A program made the translations under genes and the position numbers. Below, one piece after another: positions 1 through 13,908 of a stretch of DNA of 64,000 nt. The notes under the pieces were generated by a model. That model was not told where the DNA came from, searched no databases, and worked only from the letters and a program-made list of their open reading frames with translations. Source of the stretch: Mycoplasma sp. Pen4 (GTDB taxonomy: Bacteria > Bacillota_I > Bacilli_A > Mycoplasmatales > Metamycoplasmataceae); assembly GCF_014352955.1 (NCBI RefSeq), contig NZ_CP060691.1:744001-808000 (forward strand), given 5' to 3'. Positions within the stretch are counted from its first letter, which is position 1, and each line of letters opens with the position of its first letter.

Positions 1-2741
1 TTTAATGATTGTTTATTAGCATTTTTTGCTTTGTAGTAGTTAAATCATTTAACTGATTCTTCATAAATTAAAAGTCCAAAACTAAAGATAATTGGAACGA
101 ATCAATAAGCAAATTTATATCCACCTGCAACAGAACCATATTCAACGTTTCCAAATACTCTATTAATTCCTGGCACAAATGCTGAGATTAACATACAAAT
201 TAATGAGAAAGCAGAAGCTAAGTAAACAAGTTTGAATTCCATTACATTACATTTTAGAATGCTATTATCTGACATTAAGTTAATTGAGTTAATACTTGCA
301 CCAACACCTAATGTGATAAAGGCTGCACTTGATGTTAATTGAATGAAATTTTCTCCTTTGATTTGATTGCTTGTAGCTACTAAGGCAACTACTAGATAAG
401 ATAATAAAGCAAAGAAGCTAAGAATTAAACTTTGTATAATAAGTCTTTTACCCATACCATAGGCAAAAATGGAATCGTTTTTATTAAATGGTTTACGCAA
501 CATCACATTGTTTTGGTTTGGAACCATACCAAGTGCTATTGCTGGCAGTCCATGTGTTAATAAGTTAATTCATAATAATTGTGACGCAGATAAGATGATA
601 AACTCACCTGTTGCATTATCAAATTGATTTCTAAAAATTCATCTAAATGCAAACATCCCAACTAACATAACAATGATTTCTGAAACAGATGAAACTAAAA
701 GGTTTAAAATAACTGTTTTAATTCTATCAAATGTTTCTCTACCAGTTTTTACTGCATGTACAATGGTGTTGAAGTTATCATCTGTCAAGATAACATCTGC
801 TGCTTGTTTAGATACATCAGTACCTGTAATACCCATTGCACAACCAATATCACTTGCTTTAAGAGCTGGAGCATCATTAACTCCATCTCCAGTCATCGCA
901 ACTACTTGTTGGTGTGATTGTCATGCTTTAACTATTCTGAGTTTGTCAGATGGATTTACACGTGCATAAACTGTGATGTGTTCAACTTTATTTTTGAGTT
1001 CTTCATCACTCATATTTGCTAATGCAACCCCGTCAATTGCTAAGTCACCTTTTTCAGGATCATAAATTGTCAATGATTTTCCAATTGCTGTAGCGGTATT
1101 TAAATGATCTCCTGTGATCATTATTGTTTTAATACCTGCTTTTCTAGCTTGGATAATACTTTCTTTAACATTTTCACGAGGTGGATCGATCATCCCTATT
1201 AATCCCGCAAATGTTAAATGATTTTCATCGTCATGTGTTATTTCAGTAGTTTCATTTGGCATTCTTTTGTATGCCACTGCAATAACTCTAATTGCGTCAT
1301 TAGATCATTGATGATTGAGTTCAATATCTGATTGGTCTATCTTGTTAGATTTATTAAAAATAACATCAGGAGCACCTTTAGTAATCATAATTTTAGAACC
1401 ATCTGGTGCAGATACTAAAACAGACATTGTTTTTCTATCACTATCAAAAGGTAGTGAGTAAAGTTTGTTGAATCTTGTATAGAACTTCTCTTTTGAATTA
1501 TTGTTTTCTAAACCATATCTTAAAATTGCTGTTTCAGTTGGATCACCAACTTCAACATAATTACCATTTTCATCAATAGTAACTTGTGCATCACAACATG
1601 CCACAAGTGAACCTAATGCTTGTGAGTTGGTCAATTCAACATCATTATGGATTTTGTCAAAGAACTTAACAACAGTCATTTTATTTTGTGTTAATGTCCC
1701 TGTTTTATCGGTACAGATAATATTTGTTGATCCAAGCGTTTCAACTGCTGGGATTGCTTTAATAATAGCGTGTGCTTTAGTCATTCTAGAAACACCAATT
1801 GCAAGCAATACAGTTGTAAAGGTGATTAAACCTTCAGGTATAGCCGCAACCGCTAATGAAATACCGATTAATAATGCATTTGAGTATACTGCTGGTTGTT
1901 GTCAATTACCAGTAATTGTATTTGTTAATACTATTTGAAGTATTGTGGTTACGAATAATAAGACAACTCCTGAGATACCGAAAATTTTACTTAACTTGTT
2001 AAGTTTAATTTGTAATGGTGAAAGTGGTATTTCTTGTTCTTGTAAAGATTTATTGATCTTTCCAATTTCAGTAGTCTCACCAATTCCGGTTACCACTGCA
2101 ATACCTCTACCATTTGTTACATATGTTCCTGAGAAAATATGATTATATCTATCTCCAAGTGGTAAAGATTCTATGTTTTCAATCTCACCTACCCTTTTTT
2201 CAACTGGCAATGATTCACCAGTTAATGCAGATTCGACAACTGATAAATTAAAAGCTTCAATTAATTTAGCATCAGCAGGAATTGAATCTCCTGCTTCTAA
2301 AACGATTAAATCACCAATTGTCACATCAACTGCTGGAATATTTACTAAAATACCATCACGAATAACTTTACATATAAGTTCATTATTTGCCTCTAGAGCA
2401 CGGACGGCTTGGTCTGATTTCACTTCTTGGTAGACACCAAGCATTGCATTTAAAGCAACTACCACAAGGATGATATTTGGTTCAATAAATGCTAATGTTA
2501 AATTAGTTTGATGCGTTGGATTTACTGCTTGATAAATCGCAACCCCCATACTAAAAGCTCATGCTATAAGAAGTAAAATGATCATGAAGTCTGCGAACTG
2601 TTTTAAAAACAAGATAAAAATATTAGGTCTTTTTCTTGTTTTAAGTACGTTTTTTCCATACTTTTCAGTATTTTGTTTAACTTGTTCTTGAGTTAGACCG
2701 AAAAGAGTTTCATTTGACTTTTTATCAATATTTTTTTCCAC
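1..2741 (-). CDS. Cation-transporting P-type ATPase (PacL/SERCA-like), C-terminus beyond window
   Basis: ATP-driven cation pump of the plasma membrane, most like type II Ca2+ (or Na+) ATPases. The sequence shows an N-terminal cation ATPase domain, the actuator motif TGES, the M4 motif IPEGL typical of calcium-type pumps, the phosphorylation motif DKTGTLT with the acceptor Asp near residue 345, and the hinge motif [10 protein letters not shown]. Several hydrophobic segments follow. The frame is open for about 913 codons with UGA as Trp and no stop before base 1, so only a few residues are missing. The start is GTG at 2741 with AAAGGA just upstream. It stands alone, divergent from nothing nearby. 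Family and motifs are certain; the transported ion is inferred. Confidence 0.93.
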
Positions 2742-2823
2742 TTTGGTCCTTTCTAGTACTACGATATTTATTCTGTTATCTATGTACTTATTAATTTTAT
2801 CATTTTCGTAAGTTTATAATTCT

Positions 2824-2845
2824 GCTTAAAATAATAATTTTAAGC
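2824..2845. promoter_or_regulatory. Inverted repeat upstream of the ATPase gene
   Basis: A perfect 9-bp inverted repeat (GCTTAAAAT, 4-base spacer, ATTTTAAGC) lies about 80-100 bases upstream of the ATPase start, in the only region that can hold its promoter. No T-run follows it on either strand, so it looks more like an operator or a leader element than a terminator. Function is inferred from position only. Confidence 0.35.
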
Positions 2846-2871
2846 ATTATTCCAAGCATAAAATGTATTTT

Positions 2872-2917
2872 TGCAATAAAAAAGCTTTGTGCTATTTAAA
2901 ATAAATAGTCACAAAGC
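2872..2917 (-). terminator. Rho-independent terminator of prfA-prmC
   Basis: On the minus strand an 8-bp stem (GCTTTGTG / CACAAAGC at 2884-2891 and 2910-2917) is followed by a run of T. The upstream arm lies inside the last codons of prmC, so the coding end and the terminator overlap. Confidence 0.7.
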
Positions 2918-3605
2918 GATCTTTACCGCAGATATCTTTGGTAATTGTTAAGTTATATGTTTCTTTAAGTTTATTCCAGAAGTCAATGTGAAATGGATTA
3001 ATTTCAAAATAAAGAACACCACTTGGTTTAAGGTGTTTTGGTGCTTCTTCAATTATTTTTTTATAAAAATATAGTCCATCATCTTTGGCATAAAGTGCAT
3101 GTAGTGGTTCAAAATCGGTTACTGATTTTGATAATTTTTCAGATGGTTGAATGTATGGTGGATTTGAAACAATAATGTCATACTTCTTGTTAATATTTTG
3201 GAATACATCTGATTGAATTATATTAACATCTAGATGATTAATTTCTTTATTTACTCTAGTTTGCTCAATTGCTTCTAAGTCTATGTCACTGGCATCGATG
3301 TTTCAAGTTGGTTGTTTTTTCTTAAGGCCGAGAGCAATATATCCTGAACCAGTGCATAAATCTAAAACATCTAGTTTTTCTCGGTTTTTATTTTCTTCTG
3401 AAACTTGAATTATAAGTTCTTCTGTTTCATATCTTGGTATAAGAACTTTTCTTGATAAATCTAAATGAACATCTGCTAATTCTACATAACCCATAATTTT
3501 TTGGATTGGCATACCTTTATTTAGTTGTTCTATTTCAAAAGAAGATACAGATTCTTCTAATCCATATCTTCTTTTTTCTAATAATAATTCCCTGATAGTA
3601 GGCAT
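2892..3605 (-). CDS. prmC: Peptide chain release factor N5-glutamine methyltransferase
   Basis: Methylates the Gln of the GGQ motif in release factors. It has 237 codons. The middle holds the SAM-binding motif (VLDLCTGSGYIALG) and, further on, the catalytic NPPY motif (IVSNPPYIQPS) that defines HemK/PrmC. The N-terminal substrate domain is short, as in other mycoplasmas. The chosen start (MPTIRELL) lies 4 bases after the prfA stop; an in-frame ATG at 3650 inside prfA would add 15 lysine-rich residues and is less likely. Its place directly behind prfA, its substrate, supports the call. Confidence 0.93.
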
Positions 3606-3609
3606 TAAA

Positions 3610-4686
3610 TTAAATACCAGCTTCTTTGATTTTTTCGTTTTGTTCTTCAACTAATAAAGCATCAATTATTGGGTTTAATTTACCTTCCATTACAGGAAGT
3701 AAACTTGTTGAGAAGGAAATTCTATGATCTGTAACTCTATCTTGTGGGTAGTTGTATGTTCTAATTTTTTCACTTCTAGCACCACTACCAGCTAATTTAC
3801 GATAACCTGATTCTTCAGCTTGTTTCTTTTGTAATTCAAGGTCATAAAGTTTTGATTTTAAAACTCTAAATGCAATGTCTTTGTTTTGAATTTGATTTTT
3901 ACCTTCTTGACATGTTACGACAATACCTGTAGGGTAGTGTGTAAGTCTAACAGCTGAATCAGTTGTATTAACTGATTGACCACCATTACCACTTGAACGG
4001 TAAACGTCGATTCTAACATCTTCATTTTTAATTTCGATTTGAATATCGTCATCAATTTCCGGCATAACTGTAACAGTTGCTGTTGATGTATGAACTCTAC
4101 CTTTTGTTTCGGTTACTGGGATTCTTTGCACACGGTGCACACCACTTTCGAATTTTAATTTTGAGTATGGTTTTTCACCTTTAACTGCAAATGTTACTAA
4201 TGTAAATCCACCTGCTTCAGCTCCCGATGATTCAAGAAGTGTGATTTTCATATCATTTTGAGATGCTCATTTGCTATACATTCTAAATAAGTCACCAGCA
4301 AAAATATTTGCTTCATCACCACCGGCTGCCCCACGGATTTCAACAATAACGTCTTTGTCATCGTTTTCATCTTTAGGTAAAATAAGAATTTTTAATTCAT
4401 CTGCAAGTTTAGACATTTTTGATTCAGCTTCTTGGATTTCAACTTTTGCAAGTTGCACAAGTTCTTCATCTTTTTCACCTAACATTTCTTTAGCATTTTT
4501 TAAGTTTGCTTCTGCTTCTAAATATTGGTCAAATGCTTCAGTAATGTCTTTGATTGAGTTAATTTCCTTTGTAAGTTTTGTGTATTTTTTAATATCCGAA
4601 ATAATATTTGGATCTTGTAAAGATTTTTCTAATTCTTCTGATTTATGCTTAATTTGCATAAGTGAGTTGTACATAGTTGTTTCCAT
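3610..4686 (-). CDS. prfA: Peptide chain release factor 1
   Basis: Recognises UAA and UAG in the ribosomal A site and triggers peptide release. The protein has 358 residues. It shows the RF1 anticodon tripeptide PxT as PVT (about residues 190-192, in RIPVTET) and the catalytic GGQ (about 235-237, in [12 protein letters not shown]). RF2-type SPF is absent, fitting a genome where UGA encodes Trp. An N-terminal coiled-coil-like helical domain precedes these. The start at METTMYN is used; a second ATG four codons on (MYNSLMQ) is equally plausible. It is co-transcribed with prmC. Confidence 0.96.
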
Positions 4687-4846
4687 ATTTCATTATTTTA
4701 ACATATTTTAGTTAAATTTAAGGGGCTAAAAGCACTATTGCACGCTAATTTTCATTATTGTGTAGTTCTTTTAATACGGTTGATAAAAATTGCGTTTTAT
4801 TGTTGGTTTGCATTGCGAAAAAAGCTATATAAATTTAGGTCAAAAA

Positions 4847-4872
4847 AACTCATCCCGAGCAAGGTTGAGTTT
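4847..4872 (-). terminator. Terminator after the amino acid permease gene
   Basis: The stem AAACTCA / TGAGTTT on the minus strand is followed by a T-run. It lies just below the permease stop and closes the leuS-lon-permease transcript. The remaining roughly 160 bases up to prfA hold no gene I can support. Confidence 0.65.
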
Positions 4873-4880
4873 TAATTTTG

Positions 4881-6425
4881 TTAATTATTTGGTACTTTAT
4901 CTGAAGCATCAAAATCATCTGGTTTTTCATGATAGTTTTTGTATTTTTCTCTTCTACGTTCTACAAATTTGGTCAATCTGAATCATTTGATTAATTTGTC
5001 TTGATGTTCATGCATGAGTTTTAATGCAAATCCAATTAGAACGAATGTAAAGTAAATAAGAATTGAGTATGTATTTGTACTTTCTCAATTTGACCCTAGA
5101 ATTCAAGGAACAAAGAAACTTAACACAATAAATGAAATGAATGTCATAACTATTGCATAAATAGTTTTTTCTCAAATTGGAATTTTAGGTACTAAACGTT
5201 TTTTAGAGAGAATAAATGCATTTGAAAATGTGATTAAGTCTTCGATTAAAAGAGCAATAGATGATGCGATAATTGTTGAATTAAAGAAATCACCTAGTTT
5301 CTCTTCTTCTTTGTCAAAAAGAATGGTTGGTATTAATCATAAAGTAAGCATTGAGATAATTACAATGATTGTTGAGAAAACAATAGCATTTTTAAATTCA
5401 CCATGCTTATTACGGTATTTTAAACTTTCAAAAAGATAATCATCTTGCGCAAGTGGAACAACCTTTCTTGCTGTTGATACACTTTGAAAAAGTTTATAAC
5501 CTAAATCATTTGCCATGAAACCAATGATAAAGATTGCTAATCCAAATGAACCTAAACCATAGTTATAAATACTATAGAAACCTTCAGTAAGTGATTTGCC
5601 ATTTATATTTTCTGGTAAGAATAAATACACTGAGAAAAAGATTAAGTAGAAGGTAAATATAAAACCAAATGCTACAAATAAAATCTTTTTAAAGTTAGTG
5701 AATTTAACATCTTTTACCATTGATGCTGCATCTTCAATTCCACCAAACGCATACATAAATAGCAATGTATTTGTGATTATTAGATATGGTGAAATAGTTT
5801 GATTAGCACCGGTTTTGGTGTTTTTCATTCTAAATTCTGGTAATTGTGCGTGATATGACAATGCAAAAATTAGAATTGCGAATGCAGTTACAACTAGGAC
5901 TCATTTAATTGCTGATGCAAGGTAAATAATTTTTTTATTTGTTTTAAGCCCGATTGTTGAAAGTGCAATTATTAATAAGAATATTACTATTGATGAAACA
6001 CGAACAACTCATTTGATTGTTTCGTATGAATTAATGTCGGTTGGAATTAGTTTGAGAATCGCTTCAGTTAAAAGAAGCGGTGCAATTGCTGAAAGCAATG
6101 GTGTTTGGATAAATTGATTTCAACCTACAAAGAAAATTAAATTATTAATAAATTTATTTTTAGATTTTTTTCTATGTCCATTTGCTACATCTGCATCAAT
6201 GTGACGAGCAAAAGCATATGAGCCACCGTAATGGTCGTTGTATGTGTTTGAAAGTCTAGAGAAAACTAAGGTAATTCCAAATACTAAGAATGCTGCAGCA
6301 ACAAGTACTAGATAACCTCAGTAACTCATTTTTACTACTGTAGAAATAGTGGTAATAAAACCAATACCCACAATAAAGTTAATAGTGAAAAATGTAAAAC
6401 TTTTTTCTGTAAATTGCTTTTTCAC
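4881..6425 (-). CDS. APC-superfamily amino acid permease
   Basis: Polytopic membrane protein of 514 residues with about 12 hydrophobic segments. The order is typical of APC transporters: an N-terminal short basic stretch (VKKQFTEKSFTFFTIN), a first helix with a glycine-rich break (IVGIGFITTIS), and a mid-protein segment (LLFMYAFGGIEDAAS) matching the conserved family region around helix 6 that contacts substrate. The start is GTG at 6425, only 8 bases after the lon stop, so it is translated from the same mRNA as lon. Substrate cannot be read from the sequence; amino acid import is the likely role because mycoplasmas lack amino acid biosynthesis. Confidence 0.85.
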
Positions 6426-6433
6426 TTGATTTA

Positions 6434-9400
6434 TTATTTTTCTAATTTAAATGTAATTTTTTCTTCAGGTTTTTTACCTAAAAAGATTACATTATAGATG
6501 TCTTCGTATTTTTTAACTGGGACATAAACTAATTCACTTTTTACTTCATCTGAAACATCTTTTAAGTTTCTGATATTTTCATGTGGTATGAAAATTGTTT
6601 TTAATTGTTTTTGAACTGCTGCGAATGATTTTTCAGCAAGTCCACCGATAGGAAGAACCTTACCTGTAAGTGTAATTTCACCTGTCATTCCATATTCACC
6701 TAAAACTGGACGGTTTGAAAGTGCGGAAATAATAGCTGTAGTAAATGTTACACCAGCACTTGGTCCATCTTTTGGAACAGCACCTTCTGGAACGTGGATA
6801 TGAATTGTGTTAGTTTCAAAATCAAAGTCTTTAATTCCGAATTTTTCTGCATTTGCACGTACATATGTAATTGCAATTTGTGCAGATTCTTGCATAACTT
6901 CTTTTAATGAACCTGTAAGTTTTAATTCACCTTTACCAGGGTATGTTGTTACTTCGATTTGTAATGTACTTCCGCCATATGGTGTATAAGCTAAACCATT
7001 AACAACTCCGGCATCAAGAATTTCTTCAGGTGTATCTTCTTTGTATTTGATTACACCTAATAATTCTGTTAATTCATCGATTTTAATTTCGAATGATTTA
7101 AGTTTTTTGTTTTTCATTGATTTAAGAATAATTTTACGTGCTAATTGATCAAGAATTCTCTTAAGTCCACGAACACCGGCTTCTTGTGTATAGTGTTTAA
7201 TGATGTATTTTAATGTTTCATCACTAATACTAAATTTCTTATCATCTAAACCAGTTTGTTCAAGCACTTTAGCAATTAAGTGGTTACGTGCAATATGAAC
7301 TTTTTCTGATAATGTGTAAGATTGTAATTCAATTAATTCAACACGGTCTAATAAAGCATGCGGAATTCCTTCGATGTAGTTTGCTGTTGCAATGAAAACA
7401 CATTTAGAAAGATCATATTCATGTTCTAAGTAGTGATCTTGGAAGTTTGCATTTTGTTCTGGATCAAGCACCTCTAACATAGCACTTGCTGGATCACCTT
7501 TCATATCAGAAGCCATTTTATCTATTTCATCAAGTAAAATAACTGGGTTTGACACACCAACTTTATTCATTGCTTTAATGATTTTACCTGGCATTGCCCC
7601 AACATATGTTCTTCTGTGCCCTCTAATTTCAGCTTCATCATGTACCCCACCAAGTGAAACTTTAATAAATTCTCTGCCTAAAGCTTCAGCAATTGATTTA
7701 GCAAGAGATGTTTTACCTGTACCAGGTGGCCCGATAAGTGTAAGGATTGGAACATTATTGTATGTTTTTTTACTATCATCATCTTCTTTAAATAATGAAA
7801 GATCAATTTCTTTTGAAGGTTTACCTGGAATAGCAATTTTTGTTGTTTGTTTGTCTTTGATTTTTTGTAAGTTAATTAAAACTGCTAAGTATTCTAAAAT
7901 ACGTTCTTTAATTTTTTCTAAACCATAGTGATGTTTGTCAAGTGTTTCTTGTGCACGATTTATGTCTAAGAATTCACGTTCAGTTACTCTTCATGGTAAT
8001 TTTTTAAGAAGTGAAATGTATGTTCTCGCAATTGAAGCTTCTGGTGATGCTTGCATCATTTCTGAAGCTCTTTTTGTTTCATCTTTAATTAAAGTCTTAA
8101 TGCTTTCAGGATATCTTTGAGAAAGAACTGGATCTTTTAGAGCTCTAGCATAGTCATCTTCTTCAAGTGGTACTTGAAGTTCTGATAACATGTCTTGAAT
8201 TGCTCTCATTTTTTCTCTAAGAACAAATTCTTTTTGTTGGTTACCTAAACGTTTGTTCATTCTGGTTTTAATATCATTTTCTGAATTAACTTCTTCTGTA
8301 ATTCTTGAAAGTAACTCTAGGACAATTTGATCTACAGGAACAAAATAGATCGGTGTAAGACATGATCAAATTCCACGCAATTTAATAAAGTCTGAACTGA
8401 TAAAGTTGAAGATTGATGCAAATAATGTTCTCTTGTATTCTTTTGAACCAGGAACAGATTGATCTCCAGAGTCTTTGATAAGTTTTTTAATATATGAGAT
8501 TGTGTAACCTTTATTTGTATTTCTATCAGTTTGGAATGTATTGTGTGGAATAGAGTTAAGTTCGCTTGGTAATTCGCTACTACTAAATGCGTCGTCCATT
8601 TGACCAAATGTTTCAAACAAGTCAACTGCTTGCATTGCTTCATCTTCAGAAATTCTGTAGATTGAGTTTGTTTTAAACATTACATTATCATAATCAGTAT
8701 ATCCAAAAACCATTATTGGTGTTGGAACACTAATGTAATTTTTGATATCTGGAGTTAATGCACCAAAGTGAGTGTATTTGTCTTCGATGTAAAAAGGAGC
8801 GATTGCCTTATAAGCAACTTTAATACCACCATCAACATGTGTAACTTTGAATGGTTTAATGTATACACCATAAGAAACTTCAATTCCTCATGTTCTGTAT
8901 TTTTCAGGGTCTGCAATTTCATTATAGAATGGTGCATCTGTTACAAGTACAAAAGTTAAATCACTATCTTTTGTAAACGGAGCTTTCTTATTTAAATCTG
9001 AGAAAATATGATATTCAGTTCTATTATGTGCGTAGAATATTTCATGAACACCGTATGCAACAGGCATATCTTTATATGAAGGAGTTAAAAGACCTGGAAC
9101 ATAAACGTTTTCTTTAGCTGCTTTAGCAGTTTTCTTTCTTGAACGGCATTTACATTCGAATGGACTAGTATGATTACAATCTGGATTGTTTTTATATGTA
9201 AAGTAATCAGTCGGACTAGGCACATTTCTAAATTTGCTTGATTTAGGAACTTCTTTAATATCTTTACTTCTTTCAACTAAGAATGGGTATTGGTTTCAAG
9301 GCTCTTTTGTAGCTAATTCTTCAATATCATCAGAGAAAATTAAGTCATCAAGTTGATCGAAATCTTCTTCGGTAAGGAAACTACTTGATGTTTGTTCTCT

Positions 9401-9730
9401 GAAATCTTCATCATTGCTTGGTTTAAAACTTTCATCAGTATCATCGATCATCATTCTAAGGTATTTTCTAAAGATAAAAGGTTTATCAACTAATGACTGT
9501 GAATTTGCGTGTTCTAATGATTGAAGTAAGTTATCAACCATACCTTGAATAAAATCATTTCTATGTCATGGAACAATATTGTCATGAAGAATACCCATCA
9601 TGTCCATTCAATCATAAAACTCATCTAGGATAGGATCATCTTTTAACTTTGCTAATTCTGGTTCTTTTTCAAATAATATTTGAATTATTTTTTCTTGAAG
9701 TTCATCTCTTTTTTTATTTTTCTTACTCAT
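6434..9730 (-). CDS. lon: ATP-dependent Lon protease with long N-terminal extension
   Basis: Cytosolic AAA+ serine protease for misfolded and regulatory proteins. It has 1,098 residues against about 780-830 in most bacteria. The C-terminal two thirds are canonical: Walker A GPPGTGKT near residue 667, Walker B LLDEIDKM, and the Ser/Lys catalytic dyad (DGPSAG, Ser about 991; GLAEKSF, Lys about 1034). The extra length lies in the first 400 residues, which are charged and include a Cys- and Lys/Arg-rich patch ([10 protein letters not shown]) and acidic low-complexity stretches. The start ATG follows an ideal AGGAGG site that overlaps the leuS stop codon. Reading frame is intact throughout. Confidence 0.96.
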
Positions 9731-9739
9731 AATATCCTC

Positions 9740-12076
<2,337 letters not shown>

Positions 12077-12093
12077 AAAACCCTCCAATGTTT

Positions 12094-12819
12094 TTAGTAT
12101 TTATGATTTTGATGAACGTTTCTTAAGTTATTTGCAATGCTTTGTTTTTCATCTCATAATATAAATATCAAAATTATAATAAAATTGCTAGTAATATTCA
12201 ATAAATTGAATACAAAATATAAAAGAAACGATCCAAAGTAATAATTTTGTACTCCAAAGAAAAGATTTTTCAATGTCATTGGATAGATTTCTGTGATTTC
12301 TTTTAAAGAAAAACTTTTGATTATATTCAAGATTCTAAAGTAGATTACATTGAATAAAAATGTGTTTAAAATCATCAAAACAAATGCTGCTATTAAAATC
12401 GAAATCAATCCAGATAATATGTGATTAAAAATGTTATTTCATCGTTTAAATTTTGCATGCAGTGAGTTGTAAAAGAGTATGTAACTGGATAAAAATACCA
12501 TTTGTCATATTGAAATAATAAAATTACCAAGATACCTAATCGAAATATCTGAACCAGAGTTGACCAAGACCAAAGGAGTGATTGCTAGATTTGCAATAAT
12601 TGCAAGAAAAGCAAAGTCATACCCTATCACATAGAAGATAATAAAAATTGCAATAAAGCTAAAATTTAAACTTAAAAAATTAAATACTTTAATAAACCCA
12701 CCAATTAAACTAAGTAATATTGCAACTGCAAGAAAAATACCGGTAAAAGATATTTTAAAAATATATGACATTCCATGATTAATAAAGTGAATTTTTTTAT
12801 CTAATATTTGCTTTTTCAA
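12094..12819 (-). CDS. Polytopic membrane protein, possibly ECF-type S component
   Basis: A 241-residue protein with five to six hydrophobic helices and a short charged tail. The central part (LNFSFIAIFIIFYVIGYDFAFLAII) is loosely like the membrane core of ECF transporter substrate-binding subunits, but I see no decisive motif. It ends 17 bases above leuS and so probably shares its transcript. I do not recognise a specific family; other membrane protein families are equally possible. Confidence 0.6.
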
Positions 12820-12935
12820 TATTGTCCTTTTTGCACATAAAATACTTAGTGCTAGTGTTTTTAGTGTTTTTTACTTGCATTATATTATTTATTATTTTAT
12901 ATATTATACTTTTATTATTTTTGCTTGTTAGTAAA

Positions 12936-12970
12936 TGAACTAAAAAAGAACAAAAGAGGCATTTAGTTCA
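12936..12970. promoter_or_regulatory. Long hairpin in the divergent nadE upstream region
   Basis: A 9-bp perfect stem (TGAACTAAA / TTTAGTTCA) with a 17-base loop sits in the 294-base region between the membrane protein gene and nadE. No T-run follows it, so it is not an obvious terminator. It lies upstream of the nadE promoter and could be an operator or a leader structure for the minus-strand gene. The rest of this region is plain AT-rich sequence. Confidence 0.3.
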
Positions 12971-13018
12971 CTTTAAGTTAATATATTACTATTTAGTAAA
13001 ATAAAACAGAAAATATGG

Positions 13019-13024
13019 TATAAA
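13019..13024 (+). promoter_or_regulatory. Extended -10 box of nadE
   Basis: TATAAA preceded by TGG forms an extended -10 element about 90 bases upstream of the nadE start. No convincing -35 box is seen, which is common in mycoplasmas. Confidence 0.4.
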
Positions 13025-13113
13025 TTATGTAATAAAAATTGATTATTTTTATGTAAAATTTAAATAAATTAATTTAATTTAATTATTTAAACTAAATCTT
13101 TTAAAGGAAATCT

Positions 13114-13896
13114 ATGAAAAAGATCACAACATATATTGATAATGTTCCTTCTTATAACAAAGAAGAAGCATTAAAGTACATTGAAGTTATTAAAAGTTTT
13201 TTAGTAGAATATGCTAAAAAAGCCAATGCCAGTGGATTTATTGTTGGAATTAGTGGCGGGATAGATTCTGCATTAGTTTATTCAATTGCTAAACAAGTAT
13301 TTCCAAAAACAACTTATGGTATTGTTATGCCGGTTATTAAAATGACTGAGACTGATCTAACTCATATTCATGAATTAGAGCAAGCTTTTAATGATAAATT
13401 TGAAATAGTTGATTTAACTAATGCTTTTCAAGCAATGTCACAAGCAGTAGATGTTACAAACCCACTAGCAATTGCGAATATTAAACCAAGATTAAGAATG
13501 ACTTGTTTATATGCAAAAGCACAAGACAAAAATGCCTTAGTGCTAGGTACAGATAATCTTGATGAAACATTTATTGGTTACTTCACTAAATATGGTGATG
13601 GTGGTGTTGATTTATTACCTATTTCAAATTTAACAAAAGGTGAAGTACGTTACTTAGCGTCACTTACAGGTGTACCAGCAAGCATTATTAATAAAAAACC
13701 ATCTGCTGGTTTATGAGAAAACCAAACAGATGAAGAAGAATTAGGATTTAGTTACAAAGATTTAGATTTTTACCTTGATCACATTGATCAAACTAATAAA
13801 ATTTATCAATTTTTATCACAAGAGACGATTGATAAAATAGAACATAAACATAGAATTTCGCAACATAAAAGAGATTCTATTTATAAACCAGAATAA
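13114..13896 (+). CDS. nadE: NH3-dependent NAD(+) synthetase
   Basis: Last step of NAD synthesis: amidation of deamido-NAD with ATP. The 260-residue protein has the N-type ATP pyrophosphatase P-loop SGGIDS (GISGGIDSALVYS, near residue 48), the conserved GTDNLDE region with a following FTKYGDGG, and the C-terminal PSAGLWENQTDEEELG motif, in which Trp is encoded by UGA. No glutaminase domain is present, so ammonia is the nitrogen donor. AAGGAAAT precedes the ATG. The yebC-like gene starts 12 bases after the stop. Confidence 0.96.
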
Positions 13897-13908
13897 AAGG
13901 AGAATATT

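Noticed and set aside
4790-4981. Possible plus-strand small gene beside prfA
   Set aside because: It overlaps the permease end and its terminator on the other strand, has no ribosome site and a random composition.
12820-13113. A riboswitch or T-box ahead of nadE or leuS
   Set aside because: No T-box UGGN/stem pattern and no recognisable riboswitch core; leuS has a very short leader after its neighbour.
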